Shown here in pieces: positions 12,470 to 23,165 of a DNA stretch of 64,000 nucleotides (its first letter is position 1; every line of letters starts with the position of its first letter). Where the stretch lies: the NCBI GenBank assembly GCA_031769625.1, contig JAUIMM010000636.1, positions 3,819,501 through 3,883,500 on the forward strand, given 5' to 3'. Under the pieces are notes generated by a model. It did no database searches and was not told where the DNA came from. It was given only the letters and a program-made list of their open reading frames with translations. The position numbers and the translations under genes were made by a program. Origin of the DNA: Taudactylus pleione (lineage: Eukaryota > Chordata > Amphibia > Anura > Myobatrachidae).

Positions 12470-13190
12470 TATACTATCAGCAGTCCCCATATTCTCTCTA
12501 TCAGCAGTCCCTACCTGCTATGAGCAGTCCCCACATTTTCTCTATCAGCAGACCCGACCTGCTATCAGCAGTCCCCATATTCTCTATATCACCTACCTGC
12601 TATGAGCAGTCCCCACATTCTCTCTATCAGCAGTCCCTACCTGCTATGAGCAGTCCCCACATTTTCTCTATCAGCAGACCCGACCTGCTATCAGCAGTCC
12701 CCATATTCTCTATATCACCTACCTGCTATGAGCAGTCCCCACATTCTCTCTATCAGCAGTCCCTACCTGCTATGAGCAGTTCCCACATTTTCTCTATCAG
12801 CAGCCCCATATTCTCTATATCACCTACCTGCTATGAGCAGTCCCCACATTCTCTCTATCAGCAGTCCCAACCTGCTATGAGCAGTCCCCACATTTTCTCT
12901 ATCAGCAGACCCGACCTGCTATCAGCAGTCCCCATATTCTCTATATCACCTACCTGCTATGAGCAGTCCCCACATTTTCTCTATCAGCAGACCCGACCTG
13001 CTATCAGCAGTCCCCATATTCTCTATATCACGTACCTGCTATGAACAGTCCCCACATTCTCTCTATCAGCAGTCCCTACCTGCTGTCAGCTATCCCCACA
13101 TTCTATAAGCAGTTCCCACTCATCTGTATCATGAGTACTTATCTGCTATCAGCAGTCCCTACTTTCTATCAGCAGTTCCCACTTATCTCT
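12470..13190. repeat. Minisatellite, 42-bp unit in a 126-bp higher-order pattern
   Basis: Units built on CTATCAGCAG followed by a variable CCCACATTCT/ATATTCTC part alternate with CTATGAGCAG units. The variant GACCCGACC occurs at 12551, 12677, 12908 and 12990; the spacings are 126, 231 and 82, close to multiples of 42 with small deletions. Because 42 is divisible by three, a 206-codon frame stays open across it, but it encodes only the repeat and is not annotated as a gene. Confidence 0.92.
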
Positions 13191-14138
13191 ACCAGAAGTC
13201 CCAACCTGCATGTAGGGAGCCAGCCAGCAGTTGGTAACATGAATAGCTTTTGCAGTGAGCCCCCCGGCCGCAATTCAGTCCATAGCAGCCAGCAGGACCA
13301 CACATTGCAGAGATAGGATCCTAAGGGCTGCCCCTCCACTCTGCATGTCACTCGACAACAATTCAACCTACCGCGTGACACAACAGAGTAGAGAGGAAAC
13401 CAGGACTGCCCCTCCACTATGCCTCCGGCTACACTGGTGGTGAAATGCATACACATTGCCTCCCCCTCCCCTTGGTATCAGCACACCCAGAGCTCACCAA
13501 GGAATAAATGCTGCAGCTTACCACCAGTAATGTGTTCAGTCCCCTTCTGAAGAAAGTCATTATAAATTTACAAGTAATCTACCAATAAAATACACGTTCA
13601 GTTTATACTTTTGCAAGAGATGGGTACATTTTATATATGTATGATTCATTGACAGAAGTGCAGGAAACTTAATCTCTGACTATCACTTAGCGTTAGTAGT
13701 ATTTATCTGTATAGAGAAATGTTTATAGGGTTGTTGGTTTCTGTATAAGAAAATCACTTGCAGGAAAAGAATTTCATTTATAGATAACGCTGCATTTTTC
13801 ATATGCGTTGCTTTGTTTGGGATCCTTACCACCTACAGATACCCCATAGCATGTCTTTTACTAATTGTTACCTATTTCACAGGAAGTAGTATTATTAAAT
13901 GCCACAAAGACAACTAACAGCAGAAAGCAAATGCACAGAAAACATTCGTGGAGAAATGCACGGTTCCCAGCGGAGGCGTTCATGTCGTTACTTAGAGATG
14001 AGGCTGACTGGAGTAGGTCAGAGCTTTGCGTAGGAATATTTGCCAAGGCTTAAAGTCTATATTTTAATCAGGAAGTAAAATAAATAGAAAATAATGGTTT
14101 TATATTTGAAAAATTCGAAATTATCTTAATTTTTTGAA
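13191..14138. other. Intronic sequence, no gene seen
   Basis: A mildly GC-rich patch at 13250-13450, then AT-rich sequence. No splice-flanked conserved frame recognised. Confidence 0.4.
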
Positions 14139-14396
14139 CACTCCACCAATATTTGCCCCCTTATTTCTTTTGTTTAAATTAAAACAAAACTAAATTTAAA
14201 ATAAAATGTAGAAACTGTGTAAGTCACTCCACCAATATTTGCCCCCTTATTTCTTTTGTTTAAATTAAAACAAAACTAAATTTAAAATAAAATGTAGAAA
14301 CTGTGTAAGTCACTCCACCAATATTTGCCCCCTTATTTCTTTTGTTTAAATTAAAACAAAACTAAATTTAAAATAAAATGTAGAAACTGTGTAAGT
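14139..14396. repeat. 86-bp tandem triplication, copies identical
   Basis: Three consecutive copies start at 14139, 14225 and 14311 with CACTCCACCAATATTTGCCC and end at 14396, exactly 3 x 86 bp. By eye the three copies are identical, which implies recent expansion or recent homogenisation, or an assembly effect. Confidence 0.95.
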
Positions 14397-14691
14397 TTAG
14401 AAAGATTAATAATTGTTTTTCATCTTATTTCACGGATGCATAATTCTGTATTAGCACCTGAAGCCCTGGAGAGACATACAGACTTTTCATTTATTAGCAT
14501 AGTAGACATTACTTTATAAAACATGTCTGCAAGTTTGTGTTTATTAATTTTGAAGTGATAAAAAAGGTTTTAAAAAAGAAAAAATTCTATTCATTTTCAA
14601 TATACACAAGAACAGAGCACAGAAAACCATAGTAGCGTGGCAATACAATGTACATCAACAAAATAAGTACGTTTTTATAGAAGGTCATGGG

Positions 14692-15815
14692 CAGGGGCTG
14701 GCAGGCAACTTTTAGCCTGGGGGGCAAATGCATGCAGGCGGCCCTGGCAGAGGAGTAGCGTGTAGCCAGGGTGCCCGAAAGAAAGTGCGTGCTACGGCGC
14801 CCCCCCCCCCCCTCAGCAGAGGACACCCTTATGCAGGCCTATGAGTAGTGCCCCCAGTAGTGATCCCCCCTATGCAGTGCCCCTTGTGCCCCCAGTAGTA
14901 AGCCCCTTATATAGTGCCCCCAGTAGTGGTAACCCTTATGCAGTGCCCCTTAAATAGTGTCCCCAGTTGTAGTCTTCCCCCTATGCAGTACCCCCACTAT
15001 TGCCCTTTATATAGAGCCCCCAGCAGTGGTACCTTGATGCAGTGCCCCCAGTGGTAGTCCCCTCCCCCCTATGTAGTGCCCCTAGTAGTAGTCCCCTCCC
15101 CCCTATGCAATGCCCCTAGTAGTAGTCCCCTTGTAGTGCCCCTAGTAGTAGTCCCCCCATTAGTAGTACCCCCCTTGTAGTGCCCCCAGTAGTAGTCCCC
15201 GCCTTGTAGTGCCCCCAGTAGTAGTAGTCCCCCCTTGTAGTGCCCCCAGTAGTAGTAGTCCCCCCTCCTTGTAGTGCCCCCAGTAGTAGTAGTCCCCCCC
15301 TTGTAATGCCCCCAGTAGTAGTAGTCCCCCCCCTTGTAGTGCCCCCAGTAGTAGTAGTGTCCCCCCCTTGTAGCGCCCCCAGTAGTAGTAGTCACCCCCT
15401 TTGTAGTGCCCCCAGTAGTGGTCTCCTCCTTATAGTGCCAGACCCCTCGCAGTAGACACATATAATATTTAAAAAAAAAAACACTTACCTGACACCCGCT
15501 CCTGCTCCTGGTCCCGCCGCCGAGATCAGCTCCTCCGTCCGACGCTTTGCATTATGGGAGTGACGCTTCACTCCCATTACCCACTGCGGGAGCCGGAAGA
15601 TGTCCGGTTCTGGCAGTGGGAGCAGCAGCCGATGAGAGTCTGTCTGACTCCGGCGGCTGTGTGTTTGTGCTGTGTAGCGCTTACCGAACTCCATCCGGTC
15701 AGCGCTACACATGCGGTGCAGTCTGTATCACAGTAACACAGACTGCCTGCGGCCCGCATGACGCTGCGGCCCGGGGGGCACATGGCACCCTGCCCCCCTG
15801 CCCAGCCCGCCACTG
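14692..15815. mobile_element. Non-autonomous hAT element, 1124 bp
   Basis: The 8-mer GTCATGGG flanks it on both sides (14684-14691 and 15816-15823). Termini are inverted: CAGGGGCTGGCAGG at the left, CCCAGCCCGCCACTG at the right. The right third (ACTTACCTGACACCC ... CACTGCGGGAGCCGG ... CCGATGAGAGTCTGTC) is similar to the element at 45243, so both come from one family. The middle is filled by a C-rich minisatellite. No transposase. It sits at the start of a SINE fragment whose box-B-like part follows the right target duplication. Confidence 0.9.
14835..15440. repeat. C-rich minisatellite inside the hAT element
   Basis: Degenerate units of roughly 25-33 bp built on TGCCCCCAGTAGTAGTAGTC followed by a C-run and TTGTAG. 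Unit length and AGT copy number vary. The 130-codon minus-strand frame that reads through it is Gly/Thr/Tyr repeat only. Confidence 0.9.
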
Positions 15816-15939
15816 GTCATGGGTTTGATTTCGACTACGTGAGAAGTTTATATGTTCTCCACATGGTAGTTTGAGGTTCCTTGAGGTACTCCAATTTCTT
15901 ACCACGCGCCTAATGTGTGTCCCTGTGGTAGGGAATATT
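15816..15939 (+). mobile_element. SINE remnant, split by hAT and MITE insertions
   Basis: GTTTGATTTCGACTACGTGAG followed by TTATATGTTCTCC, TCCTTGAGGTACTCC and CCCTGTGGTAGGGAATATT tracks, in order, the box-B-like, central and pre-tail parts of the SINE at 11205 with many substitutions. It is older than the hAT on its left and the MITE on its right, which both interrupt it. Confidence 0.6.
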
Positions 15940-16150
15940 GGACCTGATTCAGCACGGATTGCAATTGTGATTGCACACAATGCAGCTGCGAAAATATGCT
16001 AATACCTGCCACCGCTCAGCCAGCATAGAGACGCCCATTACTGCTTTGTCACATCTGTAATACCTCGCAGTCCTTGAAGCACATCGGCCCCTCACGCACA
16101 ATTACAGCATCTCTGACCTGTCACAGAAATTGTAAGTATTGTCCCACACA

Positions 16151-16382
16151 CAGGGGCGTTTCTAGAAAGGAGGGGGCCCATGTGCAGTCTATGACACGGG
16201 CCCGCGGCGGCCAATTTCCCTGTGCTGCACATTCGCAAACGACGGGAATATGGCGGACATTTTTCAGTAATTTTTAAAGCGGGGACACCGGCGCCAACGT
16301 GGGACTCCGGAGAGGTAATTATAATATGGGTGCAGGGTGTGCTGTGCGGGCCCCCCCTGCACCCATTATAAATATGCCCCTG
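16151..16382. mobile_element. Short hAT MITE, 232 bp, 8-bp target duplication
   Basis: Flanked by CCCACACA at 16143-16150 and 16383-16390. Left end CAGGGGCGTTTCTAG, right end ending TTATAAATATGCCCCTG, inverted relative to each other. Very GC-rich interior. It is inserted in the MITE around it. Confidence 0.92.
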
Positions 16383-16521
16383 CCCACACAGTGAGTACTC
16401 AAGCTTCGTAAGCAATCGCAGTAGCTAATTTCTGCACGCCCATGCAACGGTGTTCAAACGGACAAGCACACCTGCGTTTCTCCAACCACTTCCCTGTCAC
16501 CACCCCCAAACATTAACAGCC

Positions 16522-17726
16522 CACTAGCGCACGCAGGGGGGGTTTCTGAGTACCTAGAAACCCCCCCCTGCTCGCCGATACATTGCTGCAGCTGACCGAT
16601 ATGAGGAGGCAGCTGTGTCAGTAACACGGCATCTGCCTCCTCCTATCGAGAGGTTTCCTGGTGTGCCGCTGGAGAAGAGGTGGAGAGATCCCGTGCCCGC
16701 AGCAAACTCCTAACTTAGTTTGGGTCCGGGCAGCGCTGGGCTCTTCCGGGTGGCTCAGCCGCTGCCCGGACCATGACCAGTGGAAAAGCGGTGGCGTGAG
16801 ATCATAGGTCACGCCCACCGCGTCGCCGTCACGCCCGCACAGTGCTACCTGCTGTGCAGGGAGAGGTTCTTCATGACAGGCTGCCGCTGTACCCGCTTCC
16901 ACGGCTGAGGTGCAGGGAGCACCTTTCTCTGCCATGGACAGGTAGGGCCAAAATAATTTATAGCCAGTGTGGTTATGTTTTTTTTTTTTTTATGTGGGAG
17001 TAATGTATTGTTTTGCCATCTGTGGGGACAATGCAATCTTTTATTTAATGTGGGGGTAATGTGATTGTTTCTTATGTGGGGATATTTTTTTTTGGTGAAG
17101 GGGCGCATCTTTAATAAAATTATGTGTCAGCAGTGTTTATATGCAGAGGTGTGTGTGGTGCGCGTGGCTGAGGGCTGCTCGAAAGGTTTTGCCACGTAGG
17201 TAACCATCTAGGTTCACTAATGGCAGTGCCTGCCCAATGCATATCCAATCTACTACAGTAAAACAAAATAAGTGTGTGTGTGTGTCTTACCATAAAAATA
17301 GCCCTGTGTAAATATATATATATGGGGCGTGGCTTGGTGATGTCACGACGGCGTGACGCTGCCGCGATCTGAGTGAGGTCTGAGTTAGGGAGCTGGAGCC
17401 GGGATGCGATCGCCGCTAAACACTGCTGTGTGAGCCAAACTTTGCTGCTAATATCTAAGCTGCTGGCGCTGCTCCTGGGCCCCGGAAATCCCGCGATTAT
17501 TGATGTTATCTGTATGCTGATTGCTGGAAACTTAGATGCAAGTTTTTTATGTGTGCTGTAATTAAGGAGAATTTTACTATACTGACTGTGGTGCGCACTG
17601 TTCTTCTCCTTCTTTGACATATATATATATATATATATATCTATATCTATCTATATCTATATATATATCTATATATATACTGTAATGTATGGAAACCCCC
17701 CCATAAAAATCCTGCGTTTGCCCCTG
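16522..17726 (-). mobile_element. Non-autonomous hAT element, minus orientation
   Basis: The right end, read on the minus strand, starts CAGGGGCAAACGCAGGATTT and continues into a run like the left end of the element at 45243 (CAGTGGCAAATGCAGGATTT). The left end (CACTAGCGCACGCAGG, then GGTTTCTGAGTACCTAGAAA) matches the complement of that element's right end. A 5-bp CAGCC repeat flanks the two ends, less than the 8 bp expected. A (TA)n tract lies near the right end and three imperfect TATGTGGG-type units near 17000-17090. Confidence 0.7.
17618..17683. repeat. TA/CTAT microsatellite
   Basis: An uninterrupted TA run followed by CTATAT/CTAT units, inside the hAT element. Confidence 0.9.
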
Positions 17727-17858
17727 CAGCCTGTCACTTACTGTGCCATGAATTCCTATCCGCGTGCGTGATCACAAAGCACGTGCAATGCAGTGCATGT
17801 GCAATGGCTAACAATCGCTCGATCTGCATATGTAGATGCAGTTGCAATCACTGCTGAA

Positions 17859-19029
17859 TATTTAATAATAATAATGATAAATAGGCATTGTTTGATCAGC
17901 CATGTATGGCCCGGTGTTAGAAAAGAGCCTCTATATGTAGTAGCTCTATATTGTTGTCTGTTATGTACTGGTAATATATTGTAGCCTCGTACTAGTAGCT
18001 GATGGAAGCATATAAGAAGTCATCAGTGAGGCTGCCATGTTATATGAAGTTGCAACCATCGATTCGCATTACTTAACTGATATGTATTGCGGCAGGAATG
18101 AAGTTTCCCATTTGATTTCCAATGTTGAAAATAACAAATGTTATTATTTCATTTGTATTATGTATTTGTGTTGAATTTAATTATATTTTGTAGAAAAATG
18201 TGACATCATCCCATCCCCCTTCTTCCCAATCCCACTTACCCACTTACTCTGCACACTTCAACCTATTGTTCTTTTTTTTCCGTAATTCCTCATTCCTCTT
18301 TAATGAATTGTAGTGTTTCCTAGATGGCTGCCTCACCTGGTAATCTATGTAGTGGGCATCAGTGGAACACATGCGGGGGGGGGGGGGGAATCGTACTCAG
18401 AAGCCCCGCTCATGGACCAGTTCTCTGTTCCCGGTATTTAGGCCAATCACTGTCTACCAGATTGGCTACAACTGCTTCCTTCCTGCATTCTGCAGATGGA
18501 TGACAGGGAGCTGCAGCAGCTCCTCACAATCTTTGGTGTCCTGTAGCCTTCCTCAGCTCTGTGTGATGGTGAGTGATGTGAGAGCTGTGAGGGACTTGGA
18601 TGTATTCTTATATACACACACACACTAACATGTGTGTGAGTGCTTAAGCACAGTCAATATTTATACTGCCACTATCCATGTTTAAGCATAAACTGTAACC
18701 AGTTTGGAACATCCAACATGGCTGCCTAGCCTGGTATTATATTGAGACGAAAGAGCAGTGCTTGGTTCTGATGATTTTGCAAGGATCTCGCCCGGTATTT
18801 TTATCTCCCCCATTAAATGTCATCATTTCCAGGCGTTGCCTATTCTACCTAGTTTAAACTTTAAACCTATGTAGTGCGCCTCACATGGATCCTTCGTGGG
18901 TAGGATTAATATAATCATTGAAACTGATGACTTGAAATGGCTGCCACATCTTTGTATTATATTGACGCTTTCTGTTTTCATGCAAATCTAAACCTCTGTA
19001 TTATATTCATGGTTTGTGTAGTTTTCAAA
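17859..19029. other. Intronic sequence, no gene seen
   Basis: AT-rich; a 14-base G-run near 18375 and a short CA run near 18615. No gene recognised. Confidence 0.4.
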
Positions 19030-19137
19030 AAACGAATTGTCTGTATTATGTTCATACTATCTGTTAACTGCCTTGAGTCCTATTGGAGAAAAACGCTATA
19101 TAAATAAATAAAATTATTATTAGTAGTAGTAGTAAGT
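19030..19137 (+). mobile_element. LINE (L2/CR1-like) 3' tail, 5'-truncated
   Basis: AACTGCCTTGAGTCC ... AAAAACGCTATATAAATAAA followed by ATTATTATTAG microsatellite-like tail. This pattern of a GCTATATAAATAA end and short tandem tail is shared with the 3' end of the SINE at 11205 and typical of L2/CR1 LINEs. Confidence 0.55.
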
Positions 19138-19401
19138 TTATGTCATTTTATTACATTACAGGTATTACATTGTGTACAAATCAAGTAACTCAAATTTAGT
19201 ATTTACTGCTATCCCTGTCAAGCCACATGTCTATGCTACCTCTACATTATCATGGGTCATACAGTAGGTATACACACTTGTACTGCTGTGATAGATCTGG
19301 ATGCTTTCAGTGATGCTTCCGGCCAATCAGATAAGTCTGTTCCTGCTTACATTTTTGGCATGAATACATTCAAGCCTACATGAGCGCCATGATGAGTAAA
19401 A

Positions 19402-19584
19402 TAGAGATGAGTGGTTCAGTCTTGGCTCAGATCATCCCTGCAAAGTTCATATCTCACAATGAGGCAAAATTTCATCTTTCATGGAATAAACATATTTTTT
19501 GTCTGTGAAAGATGATGTTTTTCCTAGTTCTGAGATCTGAACTTGGCAGGAAGATCCAAGCCAAAACCAAACTGCTCATCTCTA
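19402..19584. mobile_element. hAT MITE, 183 bp
   Basis: Ends TAGAGATGAGTGGTTCAG and, inverted, CCAAACTGCTCATCTCTA. The flanking 8-mers GAGTAAAA (19394-19401) and GTGTAAAA (19585-19592) match at 7 of 8 positions, as expected for an aged hAT target duplication. The interior continues as a long inverted repeat (TCTTGGCTCAGATC / GATCCAAGCC; TTTCATCTTTC / GAAAGATGA). Confidence 0.9.
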
Positions 19585-19620
19585 GTGTAAAATATAAGAT
19601 GTAGTGTATATGGGTTGGGT

Positions 19621-19922
19621 ACGGGATGCCGGCGGTCAGAATCCCAATGACGGCATCGCGACATGTCGGTATGCTAACCCTTTCCTACCCTAACCATAAC
19701 CCTCCCTGCCTGGTGCCTGACCCTAACCTCCCCCCCAGTGTCTAAACCTAATCTCTCCCTCTCCTCACCCTAAACCTAACCCTCACCCCCTAGTGCCTAA
19801 CCCTCCCCAGTGTCTAATCCCTAAACCTAACCCACCCCCCAACGCCGCTACTTACCTGCGGTATCTCGGCGGTCAGATAATGTAAGCACCGGCATCCCGC
19901 ACACCGGGATGATCACTGTATC
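19621..19922. mobile_element. GC-ended MITE with CCCTAA-like interior
   Basis: The left end (GGGTACGGGATGCCGG) is the inverted match of the right end (GCATCCCGCACACCGGGAT, imperfect); GGCGGTCAG occurs near both ends. The interior is an irregular run of CCTAACCCT-type words (TGCCTAACCCTCC, CCTGACCCTAACC). No perfect hexamer array, so not an interstitial telomere in the usual sense. Confidence 0.6.
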
Positions 19923-22268
19923 CCAGTGTATATTATGTATGAATAGGGCTGTTGTGCTATCACAATGTTCTACTAACACTTAGGTTTTTATCCTAGCACT
20001 TATTTTCCTATTCAATAGCTTAGTAGTGTTGAGATTTATTTGGCCTTACTGCGTATTGCAATGATGACAAGAAAACAGCTCTCTCCAGCATTCAGCACAG
20101 ATTTTATTTATGTTAAAATGTTACTTCTCCTTATGAGTTGTGTGACACATATTTTATCCACGTACAGCAGAATATCTATTTTGCATGGGCTGGAGTCAAA
20201 GAGAAGCCATTTTTTTTATACTGATAAATAAATGCAGATATCTTGATGCTTTTATATCATAAAGAAAGTAATAATTTACAGAAGATGAAATCCAGAGACT
20301 TATTTTTTTTGAGGCTTATTTTTTTGAGGGAACATCAATAATGTTTTTTTTGGAATATAGTTACTTTCATCTTTATATACTCCTACGATTTTAGACAATT
20401 ATGACCTTCAGAGCAGCTGGGTCATCTAGCTTTCATTGCTCTTTGCAAATACCCCTTACACAAAAGAATAATGTACCCTCAAGTGTTCAGCAGGTATGAA
20501 ATATTGCTGTGTTGTGACCTTACTTGGCCTTGTATCCACTCTGGATGATGCGGGTTGTATAGTAAGTCAGGGAATTTCAGGTGAAACAGTCTGTCCTGGT
20601 TTGAAGAGTACAGAAGGGCAGTGCATCTAAGGAAAGGGAATGCATTTTTAAAAATAAATGAGACCCTTTTTCCACATGTCACGTTCACAACCTCTGAATT
20701 TCACTGCAGTGTATGTGAGCAAAAGGATGCATTCAGAAAACAAAATTGATATAAAGTATTGCTAGTTTTTCTATGTATTGTTTTGCTGGTTTTTAATTAT
20801 AAATGGCACTTAAAATATTTACTGGTTTTATGTCAATTAGAACAAAACTGACATGCATAATCTACAATGGAGATGTTTCAAACTGTTCAGGGGTTAGAGG
20901 CTGACCCAGATTTTTAATTCTTAAAAAAAGTGTAAGAAACAAGTAAGAGTTTTGCTGCATTCCAACATACAGAAAACTGCCATAAAACACCTACTGTATA
21001 CCGAGTAGATTAGAACTATCAGATAAGAGTGATATGGCATTGCCAGACAACATAGCAAAACATGGGGGAGGGCACCACTCTTCTTCGCATGCTCCAGCCC
21101 TGCAAATACATATAAGGGGTCCCACTTGTGAGGTTTTTGTGTACATGTGCCAAGCACTGTGTGGACTGGCATTGCTGAGTCTCTGCCAGATCTAGGCCTC
21201 ATTGTGGTTGCACCATTATGTCAGATTCATCCAGGTTGGGAGGTAAATGTATTTGGACATATTGCAAGACCATTTCATTTAAAATATGTGCAATATGACT
21301 GTGTTAAAATGTTACTAATCACTTTTTTTATGTACAGTAAATTGAAAGTGCAATTTCATGCAAACACTGATGTTGTTCTGAAAGAGTCACGGGTGTCTTA
21401 TTTGAGTCAATTAGTTGCACTTTAATTTAACTCCAGTTTATGTTTCCAAGGGGAATGAAACTTTTCTGGGTCTGTAAAGTTGCTAACTTTAGCACATCTG
21501 TGAAACAAGGAGTGCTGACTTGTACATTCTGTAGGTCACAAACCTATAGCTATTCATCACCGTAGCTTCAACTATATAAAATTATCCAGAGGGCAATGAT
21601 CAGCAGACAACAACATAGTTCAAAATGTCTCTTATTACATCTGATTTCCATATAAACAAATGCAATATGCAAAGATGTACCATGTGCTAGCTGATCGCAT
21701 GTATAATGTCCACATATACATAATGACACGAAATGTTATATTTTATTTTTTCACCACATTTTCCCTTTTGTGATAAGCATTATTTTCTTATAATTTCATC
21801 CAGAATTCAGAGATACTTATGGTTATACTGGCCACTGGAGTTACAACTTACTGTATGCCCATTATAGCATAGGTTTCAGTGGTGCAGGCCGCCAAGGGTA
21901 TTGTGGCCGCGGCAACATGGATGACATGGTTAGGTTTCCACAGGCACTCCAAGCAGGAGGCAGAGACATTATCAATGTGTTATTATGCTACTAAGGGCAG
22001 GACTGGATGTGTCAATGTAGGCAAGCAGGAAGCCACACACTGAATTAGACAAGGGAAGGAGTAGAGTGCACTGATGAAACTGGTGCAGGATATCTGTGCT
22101 GTCAAATATGAATAACATTAATTTCAAATAGTCCATATTGCTGGAAACTTAAAACGCTTCATATATATGCATCAGTCAGTTAAATTATCATTAATTTTGG
22201 ATGCCACATATGGAATACCCAAACCATTATAGGGAATATAATGAAACTAAGAAATACCCAAACCATTT
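19923..22268. other. Intronic sequence, no gene seen
   Basis: AT-rich, no recognisable exon, no clear inverted-repeat ends. Confidence 0.45.
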
Positions 22269-22414
22269 GGGGGAGATTTATCAAGCCTTGAAAAGAAATA
22301 AAGTACTAACCAATCAGCTCCTAACTGTCATTTTTCAAACAGCCTGTACAATGACAGAAGCTGATTGCACGGTACTTTATATCTCTCCTCTTTATCTCTT
22401 GATGCATTTCCCCT
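22269..22414. mobile_element. Palindromic MITE, copy 1
   Basis: Imperfect inverted repeat: GGGGGAGATTTATCAAGCCT at the left and GATGCATTTCCCC at the right, with AAAGTACTAACCAATCAGC / GCTGATTGCACGGTACTTTA inside. It belongs to the same family as the copy at 22703. Confidence 0.75.
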
Positions 22415-22702
22415 TGGACTGTTTAATACCTGGATTGTGAAGCCCCCGTAGAAGAGATAAAAAGTAAATATTAAAGTGAATATTTTTTTTCTTTGCAAAC
22501 AACAGTTTATAGGGTGATATAATATGTTTTTTATATTAACAGATAGTGACGCAAATTGTTACAGTATGTCAAAAATAGTAGTGTCACCATATAAAAGGTC
22601 ATGTTCTGTACTGGCTGCAGTGTGTACAGTCTTTCCAACACAGCACCACCTTAGGCTTTTTACCATCTTAATATCCCAAACTCCCTATTTTTTTCCCTTT
22701 CT

Positions 22703-22863
22703 GGGGGGATGTATCAAACCTTGGAAAGAGATAAAGTACCAACCAATCAGCTCCTAACTATCTTTTTAAAAACACTGCCTGTAAAATGGAAGTTAGGAGC
22801 TGATTGGTTGGTACTTTATCTCTCTCCACTTTATATCTTTCAAAGCTTTGATACATCTCACCC
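22703..22863. mobile_element. Palindromic MITE, copy 2, just upstream of the exon
   Basis: A near-perfect inverted repeat: ATGTATCAAACCTTGGA ... GATAAAGTACCAACCAATCA ... CTCCTAACT, a short spacer, then AGTTAGGAGCTGATTGG ... GTACTTTATCTCTC ... CAAAGCTTTGATACAT. The right end is 92 bp upstream of the exon, so in the pre-mRNA it would form a strong hairpin close to the branch-point region. Confidence 0.88.
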
Positions 22864-22955
22864 TTAATCTGCAAACAATATCTATACATAAATGTTCTTG
22901 TGTGCATGTTCATTACCTTCATTGCTGACCTTTAATCCCTGTTCCTCTTTCCCAG

Positions 22956-23165
22956 GTCGTCCCATCCCATCTACATCTTCGTCTAGCCTACTACCATCTG
23001 CACAACTGCCCAGCTCCCATAATCCTCCTCCTGTTAGCTGCCAGATGCCACTGCTAGACAGCAATACTTCTCATCAGATCATGGACACTAACCCTGATGA
23101 GGAGTTCTCCCCTAACTCATACCTGCTCCGAGCATGCTCGGGCTCACAGCAGCCTTCCAGCAGTG
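22956..23165 (+). CDS. TENM2: Teneurin-2 internal coding exon (cytoplasmic domain)
   Basis: A 210-bp exon. The acceptor is a pyrimidine tract ending CTCTTTCCCAG at 22955 and the donor is GTAAGA at 23166. The frame starts with the last two bases of a Gly codon and ends with the first base of another, so both boundaries are phase 1 and exclusion would keep the frame. The 69 whole codons read [20 protein letters not shown], then segments with [20 protein letters not shown] and [20 protein letters not shown], ending SSS. This is almost identical to the proline/serine-rich N-terminal cytoplasmic part of vertebrate teneurin-2, upstream of its single transmembrane helix. Teneurin-2 is a type II transmembrane adhesion protein of neurons that binds latrophilins at synapses; its intracellular part is linked to the cytoskeleton and nuclear signalling. 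A paralogue is less likely, as teneurin-3 as I recall it lacks this stretch. Neighbouring exons are not in the window, in line with the very long introns of this gene. Confidence 0.93.

Larger units (their letters stand above)
15940..17858. mobile_element. CCTGATTCAG-type MITE with two nested hAT elements
   Basis: The left end GGACCTGATTCAGCACGGAT matches the termini of the MITEs at 25463, 31244 and 57281. Its interior aligns by eye, piece by piece, with the copy at 31244: GCTGCGAAAATATGCTAATA, AGACGCCCA, ATCTGTAATACCT, TGAGTACTCAAGC, CTGCGTTTCTC. Two blocks without counterparts in that copy are hAT insertions (16151-16382 and 16522-17726). The right end decays to GCTGAATATTT near 17856. Without the insertions it would be about 480 bp. 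Confidence 0.72.

Noticed and set aside
12424..13044. 206-codon open frame, Ser/Pro/Tyr repeats
   Set aside because: It stays open because the tandem unit is 42 bp (a multiple of three); it encodes only the repeat and has no start context, splice sites or domain.
15069..15461. 130-codon minus-strand frame rich in Gly/Thr/Tyr
   Set aside because: Translation of the C-rich minisatellite inside a hAT element.
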